A DNA stretch of 64,000 nt from assembly GCA_025200525.1 (NCBI GenBank), contig CM045767.1:10275273-10339272 (forward strand). The letters are read 5' to 3'. Below, in pieces: positions 33,601 to 45,541 of this stretch. Each line of letters starts with the position of its first letter. The stretch's first letter is position 1. A program made the position numbers and the translations under genes. Under the pieces are notes generated by a model that saw nothing but the letters and a program-made list of their open reading frames with translations, had not been told where the DNA came from and made no database searches. The DNA is from Camellia lanceoleosa. Its lineage: Eukaryota > Streptophyta > Magnoliopsida > Ericales > Theaceae.

Positions 33601-34990
33601 AGTATAAAAAATGCCGAAGTGTTTAGAAGAGGTGTAAGTTCGTCGGCTCCGTCTGTCTCTCTTCCATCTCGGACCTCTCTCTTTGTTTGTCTTTCTCCGC
33701 CTGCCTCTCCGTTGTTCCATTTCAGAGTCAGAGGGTTTTACAGAGAAAAAATTTTAGGCCGAGCTTAAGTTGTTGGGAAGGCTAGCCATGGAAGTGGATG
33801 CATAAATACTTTTTGAAGTTGATTTTTGTCGGTGGAGGACAACCGCAAGGGTTAATCGAGCACCACCGTCGGTTCGTCTGATCCGGTTGGTATTTCCTTT
33901 ATTTCGTGCTGCTACATTATCTGCCTCCTTGTTTGTCTTGTATCATTCGCATAAACCTTCACAACCAACCCGAAATCGACACCATCGGAATCGTTTCAGA
34001 CTCCATTTTCAGATTTTGTGCTATTCGAATAGGAACTCTTCCTCTCGCTAACGAAATGGACCCAATAGGAACTGCTTCAGTTTTTGTATTTTCTCCTTTC
34101 GAATAGGAAGTCTTCCTCTGCTATCCATCTTGCAAGTTGAACATAGGTATCATAGTAGTTAGCAACAAGCATAAAAGGTGTTCTCCATTTACATGGCGAA
34201 CTTCTTACGTAGGGTTATATATAACGAAAGAAGACTTGAACAAAAATTTGTGTAACGTTGGGACGGGAAAAACGATTTTTTTTTTTTTTCGAGTAGCCAA
34301 AATAGGGAAAATAAGAAACTCGATAAACAAACAATGACTAATCTTGTTTCCGCAACGGGTAGCACACTCGGTTGAATTCTGCTTTCAATTTTGTACTACT
34401 CGCGGATTTTATATTGCTGGAACTTATGTTTAGAAACAATCTGTGTTACACGGACTCTTGAAAATAGATCAAATACCTGTGTCGGACACGTGAGAGTCGG
34501 ACAAGTGTATGGGATATGTGTCGGATACTTTTCAACCGACAGTTTTTATATAATTCATATAGGACTTTTCTTAAGTGTGCAAATTATTGTGAAATTACTA
34601 TAAATGTGATTTCGACACTCTGAGTTACATGTAGTACCATTTTATGTCACATATTAGACTAAAAATATGATATTTTTTCCCCACACCGCGTACCATTGAA
34701 TGTAGGGTTAAGATTTAATTAGTCCGACACACATACATACATACACCTGCAGTACTCGAGTCCGTGTAACACAAGAACAACTCTTTCTTTCAAGGTCTTG
34801 AATTTCATGCATAGTTGACGGTATTCAACTTAAAACATAGGACAGCGAATTGAGAGAGTTGAAATGAGGATGACGCTTTCGAAATTTTGTAGAGAGCTAT
34901 TCGTTTCCACACCCAGTTCTGAATCAATACTTGAAGCGTTCACTTTTATGGCTAGCCTTTCCAACAACTTAAGCGGCCAGAGACGATGGC
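33600..34990. repeat. Segment bounded by an imperfect inverted coding-like repeat
   Basis: CTTAAGTTGTTGGGAAGGCT at about 33768 and its inverse near 34950-34976 (AGCCTTTCCAACAACTTAAG) are the best parts of arms about 70 bp long. In frame both arms read LKLL-x-RLA. The right arm lies in a minus-strand open frame of about 65 codons (35027-34830) starting MSDSGGEKVLVFRHRLWPLK, which I cannot assign. The interior has a leader-like CT-rich stretch (33640-33720) and no convincing gene. It may be a small transposon or inverted duplication between the array and the retrotransposon. Confidence 0.4.
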
Positions 34991-35129
34991 GGAAAACCAA
35001 TACCTTCTCCCCACCTGAGTCGGACAACCGTAAGCTTTTAAAAACCCTTTTGTTTCATGTTTTGAAATCACTTGCCCTTTTACCACACAAACCCTACCGA
35101 TCTTCTATTAACCCTCTCTTTCTCGCTAC

Positions 35130-38100
35130 TTGCTATCAATGGATCCTTCCTCGCTAAAAGTGCTCGCTGGCGACCATATCAGCCCTACCATGGCTTTGAA
35201 GAAATGTATTGATGAAGAAATCGCCAAGCTAACAACTGGTGGGTCAAGCGCCATAGATGGACGTCTCTTCGTCCCTCGCTACAGCAACCGACAAGAGTAC
35301 GTCCTAGGTCCCATCTTTCGAGAGGCCCCTGACCAACTTCCAGCTTTATACCCCCGTTTGGAGGATCACTTTCTTCTCTACGAAGGAGGGCTTGACTGGA
35401 GCAATTGGAGAATGACCCGGCCTCATCGTTGCTGGCCGACATTGAGAACCGAATGGGAGGAATGGTATGACAGGGTTGTGCCTGCGAGGGAAGATGACCT
35501 ACAGGAGCTCTGCATCCTCGACGCTCTTCATCTCTCCAGGTTCATCATTCCTAAGGACCCCTTTTTAATTCCTACTGCTTTATGTTTTTGGAATATGGCT
35601 TTCAATTTCTTCCAATTTCGATGCGGCATGATGGCCCCTACCGTTCTTGATATTTGCCATCTTTTAGGGCTTTCACCCCATGGCTCTCCTTTTACTCCCA
35701 ACTACCCAGACCTCCCTGTCAAATTTTCCTTTCTAGCCTTAAACTCTTCTTACAGTGATTTCGTAAAGGCTGAAAATAAAAGGAAAGGCCCTGTGAGAGA
35801 CAGAGAACTGTTTTCCTTTATTTTATACTGGTTGTGCAAGTTTTTTTTTTGCACTTCATCTCAGAGGATTATGCCTGAGTTCGCTCCACTTGCGAAGGCA
35901 CTTATCTTGAAAAAACACCTAACTCTTGCCCCTTATCTATTAGGTCATGTCTATAGAGCTTGCTCCCAATTTTGCGAATAATCTCTTGACGTTAACCAAG
36001 GAGGTCCCCTCTGGGTGCTCCAACTCTGGCTCTTCGCCTATTTCACTAACCTACATCCCAAATGTCTAAGATTCCTTGTTCAGGATCCTAGTACTTATGG
36101 GGAAAAGTATGCTAGGATTGCTTTCTATCCCGCCTGCTGCTTATTACCTTACTTTCTTTCACAAACTCCCTATTTCTCTATCTGCCTCCTTTTTTTGTCC
36201 TTTCGAAGCTAATAAAGGACCAACCTGGCTGCAGACTTTTCTGGCTGATAAAGAGTGCTCCACCTCACCTTATAAAGATATGTGGGCCTCTGTACTGCTA
36301 CCAAGGGAATTATTCATTGGCACTTTGAACCCTCGAGCCTATAAATGCATATCTGAGGTGTATTGCCCTTCTCAGTTCGCCAGACAATTTGGATTCACTC
36401 AAGGGATACATGTTCCTCTTTGTAGTCTCTCGAATGTCCATCTTACTGCTAGAGACTTGAGAATATCCAAATCCAAGCTAGAAACGGCAATACTCAAACT
36501 GCTGAAGGAATTGAATGAGTTCTAATTTGTCCCATTTCTTCCATCTGGCTTAGTTTTGAAAAGATTCCAAAATTTGTGGACAGCCAATATGGAAGTGCGC
36601 CTAGCTGTACACCCTCATGACTTGCTAATAGGGTTGGGAGTGCCTTCGAAGGCCAAGTCAGCAACAGCTGAGAACATTCCCCCTCTTCCTGAAGCTGCCA
36701 CAACTGCTCCTGCAACTTCGCCCCCTCCAGCTAGAGTTACTAGAGTTGCTTCGAAGAAGGATAAGCATTTTCAGATTCCCTTTTTTTTTTTCTTTTGGAT
36801 CTTTTGTTTGTTTCCTTTATACTCATGTTCTTTGGTGCATGGTCCTCGCAAGAAGAATCCCCTAAGAGAGCTGAAACATTAGCTACCCTCAAAAAGAAAC
36901 AACAACAGAAACAGAAAAGGAAGCTAATCCTCCCTCCTGAGGAATCTGAATCTTTGGCAGAAGAAAGAGAGGTTGAGCAAGAGCCAGAAGTGCCTTTGCA
37001 AAGAACAAAGAGACAAAAGATGGCTGTCTTCACTTCTGATATAGTCGAACATCCTACTCTCGAGGCAACAACCACAATAATGGGGAAAGAACTTACTCAA
37101 GAATCAACCCCAAGTTGAAGAAGGGAGGTTGAAAAGGAGCCGAGTATCTGTGCCAAGAAGGAAGAGAAAAATGACTGCTTCACATCGACTTGGTTGAAGA
37201 CCCTATTCATGAAGCAGCTACCAAGGCAGTAGAGCAGGAACATTCCAAAGCTATGATTGTCTTTGAGAGAGCTGAAAAGAGACGGCAGCAACAATTTCTA
37301 AGAGATGAAGCTCACGATGTATTACAAAGGAAAGCGCAAGAAGGCAATAGACTGCTGAACATTATTCCCTTTGCAGCTCTCCCACTATTGCCAACATCTC
37401 TGAAACAAGTAATATCTTTCATGCTTCTACTATTTTGCCTTATTAAATTCTGACACTAGAGCTTGACCTTACGCTTCTTCTTTTTTGCAGCAACAACCAT
37501 TGAAGCTATACTTCCAATGAGAACTCCCTCAATTTCAATTGAAGTTGATCGAATCAGAATGTGAAAGCCATTCAAATAATACTTCCACTTCCTAGGCCCA
37601 CATTTCATATACCACCTTTGAGTCCTAGCATCCCTTTAACTCTTTCTTTTGGTTTGACTTCATATCTTCCTCACTTGACCCTTGACACTTCTCTTTCGAG
37701 CTTTGCTCCTCCTCCTTCTTCCAAGGAAATTCCAACTGCTACTCTATCTATGATGGCAGTTGATTCCTCTATTGAGGGTGCTGGTAACTTTCCAACCCGT
37801 GGTTCATCACCTTTACCTAGCTCCAGCCCTTCTTCACTTGATTCTTTGGTAGCTAAGACCATAGAGACTGCCAAAGATGCTCCATCCATTTCTTCTATCC
37901 CCATGCAGTCCTCTGTGCCTTCCACCACAACTCTCTCCGCGCCTCTCATGTCTATGGATGAGGTTGATGTCTTCGAAGCCAGACTAGCTAGTCTCTTCGA
38001 CATACCCTCTACCTCTCCAACATTGAATGTTGAAGCTGAGCCATTAGTTTTGGTTGACTCCTTGCTGGAAATTTTTGAGAGCTCTTCTTCTTCCAGTAGC

Positions 38101-38571
38101 AAGCCTTCCGTACCTTCGATAGACCTAGACACATGCCTGGAACTGTTGATTTCTTTTTCGAGGATTCCCTTCGAGGCTCTACAAAGGCCTATAATCAGAA
38201 ATGGGTTCTTCCAATGCTGCAAAATTGCTGAGCAGTCTAGCATGAATATTTCAAGTCATCTATCTCAGGCAGCAGCTACTGTCGACTTCTACATCAACAT
38301 TTGCCATGCTACCAAAGCTGCGGAGGAGAAATTGGCTAGAGACCAGAGTTTTGTTTTCCAAGTGCACACCGAAATGTCAAATCTGAAAGAACAACACTCC
38401 TCTACCTCCCACTTTCGAGTCCAGTTGCTGGAGAAGAAAGCTCAACTTGAAGAGGAGCTGGCTGCAGTGAATCAAGCCTTAGTCCGAACTGATACCAAAT
38501 TGCAAATCACCAACCAAGGACTGGCTGATCGAAAGGAAGAGATGGCTGTGGCTATTCAATTGGTTTCATGA
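35130..38571 (+). pseudogene. Extra ORF of the retrotransposon: plant mobile domain (PMD) protein, antisense to gag-pol
   Basis: It starts MDPSSLKVLAGDHISP and carries the PMD signature: FCxWNMAFNFF-type core, MMAPTVLDICHLLGLSPHG, then after one in-frame TAA (35979-35981) GPLWVLQLWLFAYFTNLHP. After a frameshift near 36.17 kb come GPTWLQTFLADKECS and EVYCPSQFARQFGFTQGI. Another stop lies at 36523. The 3' part is charged and coiled-coil-like (EKKAQLEEELAAVNQALV near the end, stop at 38571). An intron is visible at 37409-37490. PMDs are shared by transposon-derived plant proteins and retroelement extra ORFs and are implicated in silencing. At least two stops and two frame changes make it non-coding now. 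The 37561-38571 stretch is the longest intact piece. Confidence 0.8.
37409..37490 (+). other. Intron in the antisense PMD ORF
   Basis: GTAATATCTTTC donor after the codon CAA, and a pyrimidine-rich acceptor CTTCTTCTTTTTTGCAG. It is 82 bp, a normal plant intron length. The presence of a plus-strand intron implies this ORF was transcribed from its own promoter, opposite to the genomic retroelement RNA, in which it could not be spliced. Confidence 0.6.
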
Positions 38572-38739
38572 CTTAGCAATAGGAAATCTATTGTACAAAA
38601 ACAATTAAGACACTGTAATGATTTTTAGGCCAATTTGTGGCAAAATGTACTTAATTCTTTGTGAAAGCACAAATTTTTATCTATCATCTGAGTAGTCTTG
38701 TGTTCTTATACTTGGTGTTTATTTTATTCCTTGTGTTTC

Positions 38740-39063
38740 CTAAATGGTTGGAAAATAAGGCTTCAAATACCTGCCATTAATCTTTTTGGGGTGTATATAT
38801 CCATTCAAATTTCTCAAATGGTATGCTCCAAAAGGCAGAACTCTATGAATTTGATATGGTCCTTCCCAGTTAGGTGACCATTTGCCAAACTTATGGCTTT
38901 TAATTCCTATTGGGAGTATTGTTTTCCATACCAAATCACCTTCATCAAAGCCAATGTGTTTAACTTTCTTATTGTAATTTTTGGCTGCTTTCTTCTTTTG
39001 CAAGATAATGCTATTTAATGCCAAAATTCTGGCTTCATCTATGCCTTCTAACTCCAAGCACAT
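38740..39063 (-). pseudogene. Integrase C-terminal part (GPY/F module)
   Basis: 107 codons ending the pol polyprotein. It contains KKVKHIGFDEGDLVWKTILP and then GKWSPNWEGPYQIHRVLPFG, the GPY/F-type chromatin/DNA-contact module seen in many Ty3/Gypsy integrases. It ends KPYFPTI with a natural stop, 168 bases from the convergent end of the plus-strand PMD ORF. It is out of frame with the catalytic core upstream, so pol is frameshifted near 39.07 kb. Confidence 0.85.
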
Positions 39064-39084
39064 ACTTTGATGGTCTTGCCAGAT

Positions 39085-39594
39085 CTAACGATTTTGGCAT
39101 CTTACCCTTAAAGATTTAACATTAATCTCCACAGGTAACACTGCATCATGCCCATATACTAAGGCATAAGGAGTGACTCCTGTGCTTGACCTTGGGGAAG
39201 TTCTATAAGCCCATAAAACATCCAATAACAGGTTATGCCAATCCCTAGGATTATCTTCCATAACCTTTTGTATTCTCTTTTTCAAGGACTTATTGGATGA
39301 TTCAGCTTGACCATTGGCTTGTGCATAATAGGGTGTGGAATTGACAAGGCTAATTCCAAATTCTACCACAAAGGACTTTACCATCTTCCCATCGAACACA
39401 GTCCCATTATCCACAGTTACGGTCTGTGGGATACCAAATCTATGAATTAGATTCTTAATAAATCCAATAACCTCAGTCTGGCCTACAGCCTTGTATGGCT
39501 TAGCTTCAACCCACTTAGTGAAGTAATCAGTGGCTACTAGAATGAAACAATGATGTTTCGAAGAAGGTGAGTGTATTTTTCCCATTATATCCAT
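39085..39594 (-). pseudogene. Integrase catalytic core (DD35E)
   Basis: 169 codons starting at the MDIMG segment. The catalytic acids are Asp23 in VATDYFTKWVEA, Asp62 in VDNGTVF and Glu98 in ANGQAESSNK, with exactly 35 residues between the last two, the retroviral-type spacing. This enzyme inserts the cDNA into the host genome. All three residues are intact although flanking frames are broken. Confidence 0.9.
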
Positions 39595-39597
39595 GGC

Positions 39598-39897
39598 CTA
39601 TCCTCTGAATGGCCAATGTTTCACTACTGCATGTAGGTCAGTTATGGGCACATGCCTTATCGTGCCATGCTTTTGACATGCCTGGCAACCCTTTGCATAC
39701 TCTATGCAGTCTTTAAGGATAATTGACCAATAGTAGGAATGCCTTCGAAGTAACCATCTCATTTTCACCCCAAGCTGATGAGCACCACAGATGCCTTCAT
39801 GAACCTCAGCCATAGCTGTTAATTCTTCTTTTGGACCTAAACATTCCAGCAACAAACCATCTCCTCCCCTTTTGTAGAGAGCATTACCATATATCAT
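39598..39897 (-). pseudogene. Integrase zinc-binding (HHCC) domain
   Basis: The zinc-binding pattern is seen as VHEGICGAHQLG followed by CIEYAKGCQACQKHG. It runs to HWPFRG and a TAG stop at 39600-39598. Related pol proteins have Trp here just before the core, so a TGG to TAG change is the simplest explanation and the core continues in the same frame after it. Confidence 0.85.
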
Positions 39898-40050
39898 GTA
39901 TTACATAGACTGCAACTTGATTTTCCTGCTGGCTTTCGAAGATGGACTAGCCAAGTACTGCATTATTGGATGCCTCCAATCTTGCTCTTGTAAGTCATTA
40001 TGATTAACTTCCAAAACCACATTCCTTTTATTCAAAGGTGGTATCAATTT

Positions 40051-40950
40051 CTAATATGTTGTTTGGCTTATGTCCCTTTGGGCATTATCCCTTCTCTTGA
40101 AGTTCGAAGCTTTCTGAGCCACATCATTAGCTCTATGATTCAAGAATTTGGAAACATGAGTTACATTTGCTATTTGAAATTGAGAAAGCAGATGTAATGC
40201 AATAACATAGTATGGTAAAATGTTTATGCTTTGACACTTGAAAATCCCTTTCACTTGGTTAACCACCAATTGAGAATCTCCAAATACGTCAACTGCATGA
40301 ACTTGTAATCCAATAAGAATTTCTAGTCTCACTATTAAGGCTTCATATTCAGCCTGGTTATTGGAACAGGTAGCTTTATCCACTCTGAAACCATGTGTGG
40401 TTTCTACCCCTTGTGGAGATTTAATTACAATACCAATTCCAATTAAGCCATTGGCTTTCGATCCATCGAACCACATCTGCCATGGCTCAACACTAGCCAT
40501 GCCAAGTTCCATTATCTCTTGGTTCTCTGTTTGAGATGGATGGTTTGCCAAAAAATTGGCCAGAACTTGCCCTTTTACTGCCCTTTGAGGGACATATTCT
40601 AGATGAAATTCTGATAGGGCTAGTATCTGCTTGCCAATTCTTTCCCTCAACATAGGTCTAGATAACATGTACTTAACCAAATCTGTGGTTGCAATTACCA
40701 AGACAGTTGTAGGTAAAAGATAATATCTTAATTTCATTGCAGCGAAATACAAAGCAAGACACAGCTTTTCTACAGCTGAATATTTACATTCACAAGAATT
40801 TAAAAACCTACTAAGGTAATAAACAGCTTGCTCCTTGCCTTCTTCATTGTCTTGGGCCAAGAAAGCTCCCAATGAATCTTCTGCTGCAGCTATGTACAAC
40901 TTCAAGGGCTTATTACCCTTTGGTGGCATCAGCACTGGAGGGTTGGCCAA
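40051..40950 (-). pseudogene. RNase H plus second RNase H-like domain of pol
   Basis: 299 codons. The first part (KLYIAAAEDSLGAFLAQD, SAVEKLCLALYFA) is the usual RT-linked RNase H. The second part from about residue 158 has MWFDGSKANGLIGIGIVI, NNQAEYEALI, VFGDSQLVVNQVKG and HRANDVA, a complete D-E-D-type archaeal-like RNase H. Two tandem RNase H domains are diagnostic of the Tat clade. Confidence 0.9.
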
Positions 40951-41432
40951 GTAGGCTTTGATACCTTCGAAAGTAATTTGATGCTTTGCTGTCCATACAA
41001 TTCCTCTTCATCTTTCAGCCTTAACAAGGAAGAAAATACTTTAGTTTTCCCTGCAGTGTTAGAAATGAACCTTCGAAGAAAGTTAACCTGTCCAAGGAAC
41101 CTTTGTAATTCTTTCTTACTTGATGGAGGCCTGGCTTCAATGATGGCTTTGGGTTTATTCTGATCAATCTGTATTCCTTTCTTGTGCACTACATAACCCA
41201 AGAAGTTTCCAGATGATACACCAAAAGCACATTTAAGAGGATTGAGTTTAAACTTGAACTTCCTCATTCTTTCAAAAGCTACTTCTAAATGAAACAGATA
41301 CTCCTCCATGGACTGGGATTTCACTACAATGTCATCAATATAACACTCTAAATACCCTCCAATGAGGTCATGAAAGATAGTGTTCATAGCTCTCTGATAT
41401 GTAGCTCTAGCATTCTTCAGGCCAAATGACAT
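40929..41432 (-). pseudogene. Reverse transcriptase, C-terminal half (catalytic YIDD)
   Basis: Begins just after a TAG stop at 41441-41439 and is in the same frame as the upstream RT half. It has MSFGLKNARATYQRAMN (usually MPFGLKNA), then the catalytic YIDD at about residues 31-34, the HLEVAFERMRKFKFKLNPLK block, and FLGYVVHKKGIQ. It is frameshifted near 40940 into the RNase H frame. Confidence 0.9.
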
Positions 41433-41438
41433 TTTAAC

Positions 41439-42209
41439 CTATTCGAAGGTGCCAATATTTCCAGGACATCTGAATGCTGTCTTGTGGATGTCTTCCTCTG
41501 CAATGCAAATTTGGTTATAACCAAAGTGTCCATCCATCATTGATAAAACTTGATACCCTGTTGAACTGTCTACCAACAGATCCACTATAGGCATAGGGTA
41601 CTCATCTTTTGGAGTTGCTAGATTTAAGTTTCTGAAGTCAATGCATATCCTTATTTTACCATTCTTCTTGACTACAAGCACAATATTAGATAGCCATTCA
41701 ACATACCTGGCTGTCCTAATAAAGCCTGCCTTGAGTAGTCTAAGAATCTCTTCCTTAACTTTCTGAATTACTTCTGGACTCATTCTTCTTGGTTTCTGCT
41801 TGTATGGCTTGAAATTAGGCTTCACAGGGAGCCTATGTTCCACTAATGACCTATCCAATCTTGGTAGTTTATTATAAGACCATGCAAAGCAATCTTTATA
41901 TTTCTTTAGAACAACCAATAACTGGTCCCTGTCCAGATCATTCAAACAAGCACTTATATGGGTGGGTTGTTGCATAGAACCTTCCCCTAAATTTACTTCT
42001 TCTAAGGGGTCTTGTGTTTGAGAACTTATTGAAGCTTCTTCCTTGGTTTCTTCTGGCTTCGAAGTAACCTTCTCGCTCTGTTCTGCTCCTAGGTCCTTTA
42101 GTTCAACAAACTTTGCCCTCCTTCTCATAGACAAAATGTGTCCATAGGGCATCCTCTTCCTGTATCTCCTGGACTTTTGTTTCAATGACCAATGCACAGT
42201 ATTTACCAA
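41439..42209 (-). pseudogene. Reverse transcriptase, N-terminal half
   Basis: 256 codons ending GNIGTFE then TAG. It contains KYKDCFAWSYNKLPRLDRSL, the HRLPVKPNFKPYKQKPRRMS block, VKKNGKIRICIDFRNLN (fingers) and DLLVDSSTGYQVLSMMDGHF (first catalytic Asp region). The stop sits where TFEW is usual, a TGG to TAG change. Confidence 0.9.
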
Positions 42210-42254
42210 GGGTCAAAACTCTGACCTGTTGCTGCTCCTGTTTGCAGCTAATTA

Positions 42255-42732
42255 TCATGGCTTTTCTCTCTTGCTCGCATGCTTCTGGACTATTGATTTT
42301 ACATCCAATGTTGAAAACTTAATTAGAGCCAAAGACTTGGCTTCTTGTTCTTCATCACTTTGCCTATAACCAGCATCACCGTCATCCTTAATGATAATCT
42401 CTTCATCAAGACTTTCTTGGACCAAGTGCTTTAGGTGTGTCACTTTCTCAACAAATTACTTCGCCGAGCCATCACTTTCCTCAAGATAATCGAGTGGTGT
42501 CATTCCTCAATATACAACTTGGCTTCGCAAAGTGCGCACAAAGGCTATGAAGGGTTGAGGATCCGTGATCAATTTCCTCTGTCTCTTTTTTGCCTAAGGC
42601 CATCATAATTTTCTGATGCAAAGAGGAAGGCACACATTTGTTAGTGTGGATCCAATCTCTTCCAAGTAAAGCATTGTATTTAGCATTCGCGACATTTGAA
42701 GAATCTTTGTCATGCATCCCCGGTTCCAACAC
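42255..42732 (-). pseudogene. Protease-RT linker, frameshifted
   Basis: Two short frames (42732-42481 and 42443-42255). The first contains YNALLGRDWIHTNKCVPSSL then HQKIMM, the conserved segment following the protease in Tat elements. The second is acidic linker. The frames are displaced relative to each other and to the protease frame. Confidence 0.7.
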
Positions 42733-43522
42733 TCAAGTTAATAGGTAGAATCCTCGAGCCATCTGTTTGTCTCCAAAGAAAGCCAGCGATGGTTGTGTTG
42801 GTTGGGATCAACCTGGGATTCTTTTTCCCTAGTTTCTTCAAAGAAGATTTCGGTAGTAAATTCACTGCTGCCCCATTGTCTATCAGGACTCGGTTCAATT
42901 GTATCCCATCGAAGAAAGCCTTGATGTACAAAGGCTTGACATGTTGTGTCATAGAATTCGAGGGATATTCAAAAGGATATGAGAGGTTAATGCTCACCTC
43001 CTCTTCGCTCTCATACTCAGTTTCCATTGGGGTAGCCATCCTGGAATTATCTTGTACCATACTCACTTGTGAGTCTTCACTAGAGACAGGAATAAGATCC
43101 ATGTCTTGGTCACCTTGGTCCTCATCTCCAGCCTGGAACTCATGAGGCAGTATGTGTACCATATTGACTGATACTGGAGGAAATGAGCCAAACTGGATGG
43201 CTGGCTGTGCCTGTTTCCCCTCTTGACTACCTTGATCAGTTACCTCAGAAGCATCCTCCATACTGTATTTTGGTACTTCATTGCTAACAGGTTCTTTCGA
43301 ATGGTTTTTCTCGACTGGTTTTTCAACCAGAAATGTTTGCTCAGCCATGAAGGCTTCGAACATTTCTTCTTCCACAATTTCTTTCTTTTGGCTTATGTCA
43401 ATTTCTTTTTCTGTCTCGCTATTACTCTTCATCAGAGCTTTCTCCAATCCTACTAAGTTAGACTTCTCTCTGGCTTTTAGTTCAGAATGAACCTTGGCCA
43501 ACTGTTCTCTGCTGCAACCCAC
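42710..43522 (-). pseudogene. Aspartic protease region of pol
   Basis: 270 codons: a charged linker, then PLYIKAFFDGIQLNRVLIDN followed by GAAVNLLPKS and IAGFLW. The active-site triplet reads D-N-G rather than the common D-T-G or D-S-G; small-residue variation at this place occurs in Tat proteases, so I do not call it a clear knock-out. It would process the gag-pol polyprotein. Confidence 0.8.
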
Positions 43523-43843
43523 TTTGCTTTGTAGAGTTGGCTTTGGAGTATGGTCTGACTTTGGAGCCTTCTTTCCTTCTGTCTAGACCAACGAAGAGCT
43601 CTCTTCATTTTCTTTCATATCTCTCTGGTACTGAGTGTACCTGCACTGAATCTTTCTACTCCGTGATCTCGAAATGACTGGGACCATATCTGGTTCTTTT
43701 GTCTTTGGGTGTTTAAGCAATACCCAATTGTTTGGAGCCACTAAAGGAGGCTTGACCATTCTACCTTAGTTCCCAACATCTCTTTGGGCAGGCACTTCTC
43801 TAGGTTTGTTTTGCATTACAAACCAGTCTGGGACTCCAGGTAC

Positions 43844-44320
43844 TCACGAACTTACTGACTCAGATGTTGAACTGCTTTTTTCTACCTTCGAAGCCATCTT
43901 TGAAGCTGGCTGTGAAGGTAAGTGCTTGGCTCTGACCTCATGTTTTAAGCCTGATTCAGACCTTCGATGAAGGTAGTCCCTTTCTGTCCTGCGTGAGACT
44001 GGTCTAGGGGGCCAATCTTTGGCTTTGATCCCATGAACTGAGCCTTTCTCCAGTCTTCTTTTAGAATGATTGCTCTCCATTCTGTAATAGTTAGGTGGCC
44101 TGGATTCGTATAAGAGCCTCTTGCCTTTAGCATGCATTCTGTCTATTGTAGGCTCAACCACTAATGGTCGCTGCCTATCACTAGCCGGATACGGCCTTTT
44201 GTTGTAAGCATTGGTTGATTTAGGACGTCTCTGTACATCCCTGTAATATTGCTTCCCATTAACTGGAAGCCCTTTCAACCACTTATAACTCAGTCTGCAC
44301 CTGGGACACATCCTTTGCAT
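43844..44320 (-). pseudogene. gag C-terminal basic region
   Basis: 158 codons rich in Arg, Lys and Ser starting MQRMCPRCRLSYKWLKGLPV and containing NGKQYYRDVQRRP. It lies between the gag zinc knuckle and the protease, in a broken frame. Low-complexity basic composition suits nucleic-acid binding. Sequence 43523-43843 continues in degraded frames. Confidence 0.65.
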
Positions 44321-44434
44321 TACTGCTGCTTCTAAGGAATCATCATCCAGTGCTTCTTCATCAGAGTGTTCCCTCTGGTATGAGAAACCTTGTCCAATAA
44401 CTGGCAGATTTCTAGTGTCCTTTTTGATGGTTGT

Positions 44435-45199
44435 CTAGTTAGCAACATGCATCTGCACATTGATTTCTTCCAATTCTGTCAAGGACAAGTTCTGGAAGTC
44501 TGACGTAATGACATTGGCTACCGGCTCTCCAACCTCTAGAAATGGATTACTGTCGATCCCCATGGCCTTTTTTGTTTTGGTTGGGAACTTCAAAGTTCCT
44601 TTCCGAATTTGTTCTTGGATCCTGTCTCGAAAAACAATGCAGTTTTTAGTCGAGTGAAACCAAGAGTTATGCCATTTACAATAAACTTTTCCTTTAAGTT
44701 CATCTGGAGATGGAAATTTTACTCCTTTAGGTAACTTAAGGAAGTTGGCAGCAAGCAAATGATCAAAAATGTCATCTGCTTTGGTTAAATCGAAAGAATA
44801 CTTTCTGTGAAAGTCTTTCTTTTTAAACTGCTGGTCAATCGTTGTATCCTTATGAATTAATGCTTCACAGATTACTGGTTCTTTGCCCACAATCTTTGCT
44901 GCATCGATCTCATAATTAGGATCTCTATAATATGTCTTGTACGACGCATTATTTCGATGTTGTTCCTCTTCTAATAATGCTTCATATCGAGACACCTTAT
45001 AGGTTAGTTCTACCAAATCTCTGAATTCAGTTGAGTCAAACTTCTTTCGAAGCCTGAATTCTAAGCCATTTTGAGCTAATCTTACGAATTCTGGCTCTGG
45101 CAGGATGACTCTACATTTATTTCGAGCCCTTTTAAATCTGGCAATAAACTGAGTGGCCTTTTCTTCAAGCCTTTGACTCAATCTTGCCAAGTCTGCCAT
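44435..45199 (-). pseudogene. gag, capsid C-terminal part and zinc knuckle
   Basis: 254 codons starting MADLARLSQRLEEKATQFIA then RFKRARNKC, the typical retrotransposon gag capsid core. Further on KGVKFPSPDELKGKVYCKWH leads into the CKWH-x-H-x-NC knuckle. It ends EEINVQMHVAN. Gag packages element RNA into virus-like particles in the cytoplasm. Confidence 0.85.
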
Positions 45200-45256
45200 G
45201 GAAACCTCTGGCTCCGATTAGAAGAATTGGGCATGAAATGCCTCTTCCATTTGTTG

Positions 45257-45541
45257 TCAATTTTGAATGGAGCCGGGTGTAAGGTTGATGTACCATACAA
45301 ATGCTCCCCCAATTAGAGAATTTGGGAATAATCTTCGTTTCATATAGTCATGATTAGTAAATTCACCGCATTGAGCAGCAAACCTAGCAATATGCTCTAT
45401 TGTTGATTGGTTTCCACTCCCATAGAAAAGGGTAAAATCTGGTATCCTGAACCCCCTTGGGTATTCATATACCCTATCTATCCATTCTGTGTATGGTTTT
45501 TTGTATGTGGAGTCTGGACCCCTCAAGCCATCGGTCCACAT
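45257..45541 (-). pseudogene. gag, capsid N-terminal part
   Basis: 94 codons with RVYEYPRGFRIPDFTLFYGS and then HIARFAAQCGEFTNHDYMKR-RLFPNSL, GGAFVWYINL, the hallmark of Tat gag. It ends at TGA (45259-45257) where Trp is expected, another G-to-A type change, and the following stretch to 45200 is frame-broken. Confidence 0.85.

Noticed and set aside
37671..38243. 190-codon minus-strand frame opposite the PMD ORF tail
   Set aside because: A Ser/Glu-rich shadow of the plus-strand coding sequence. The plus strand has the better family match and the intron.
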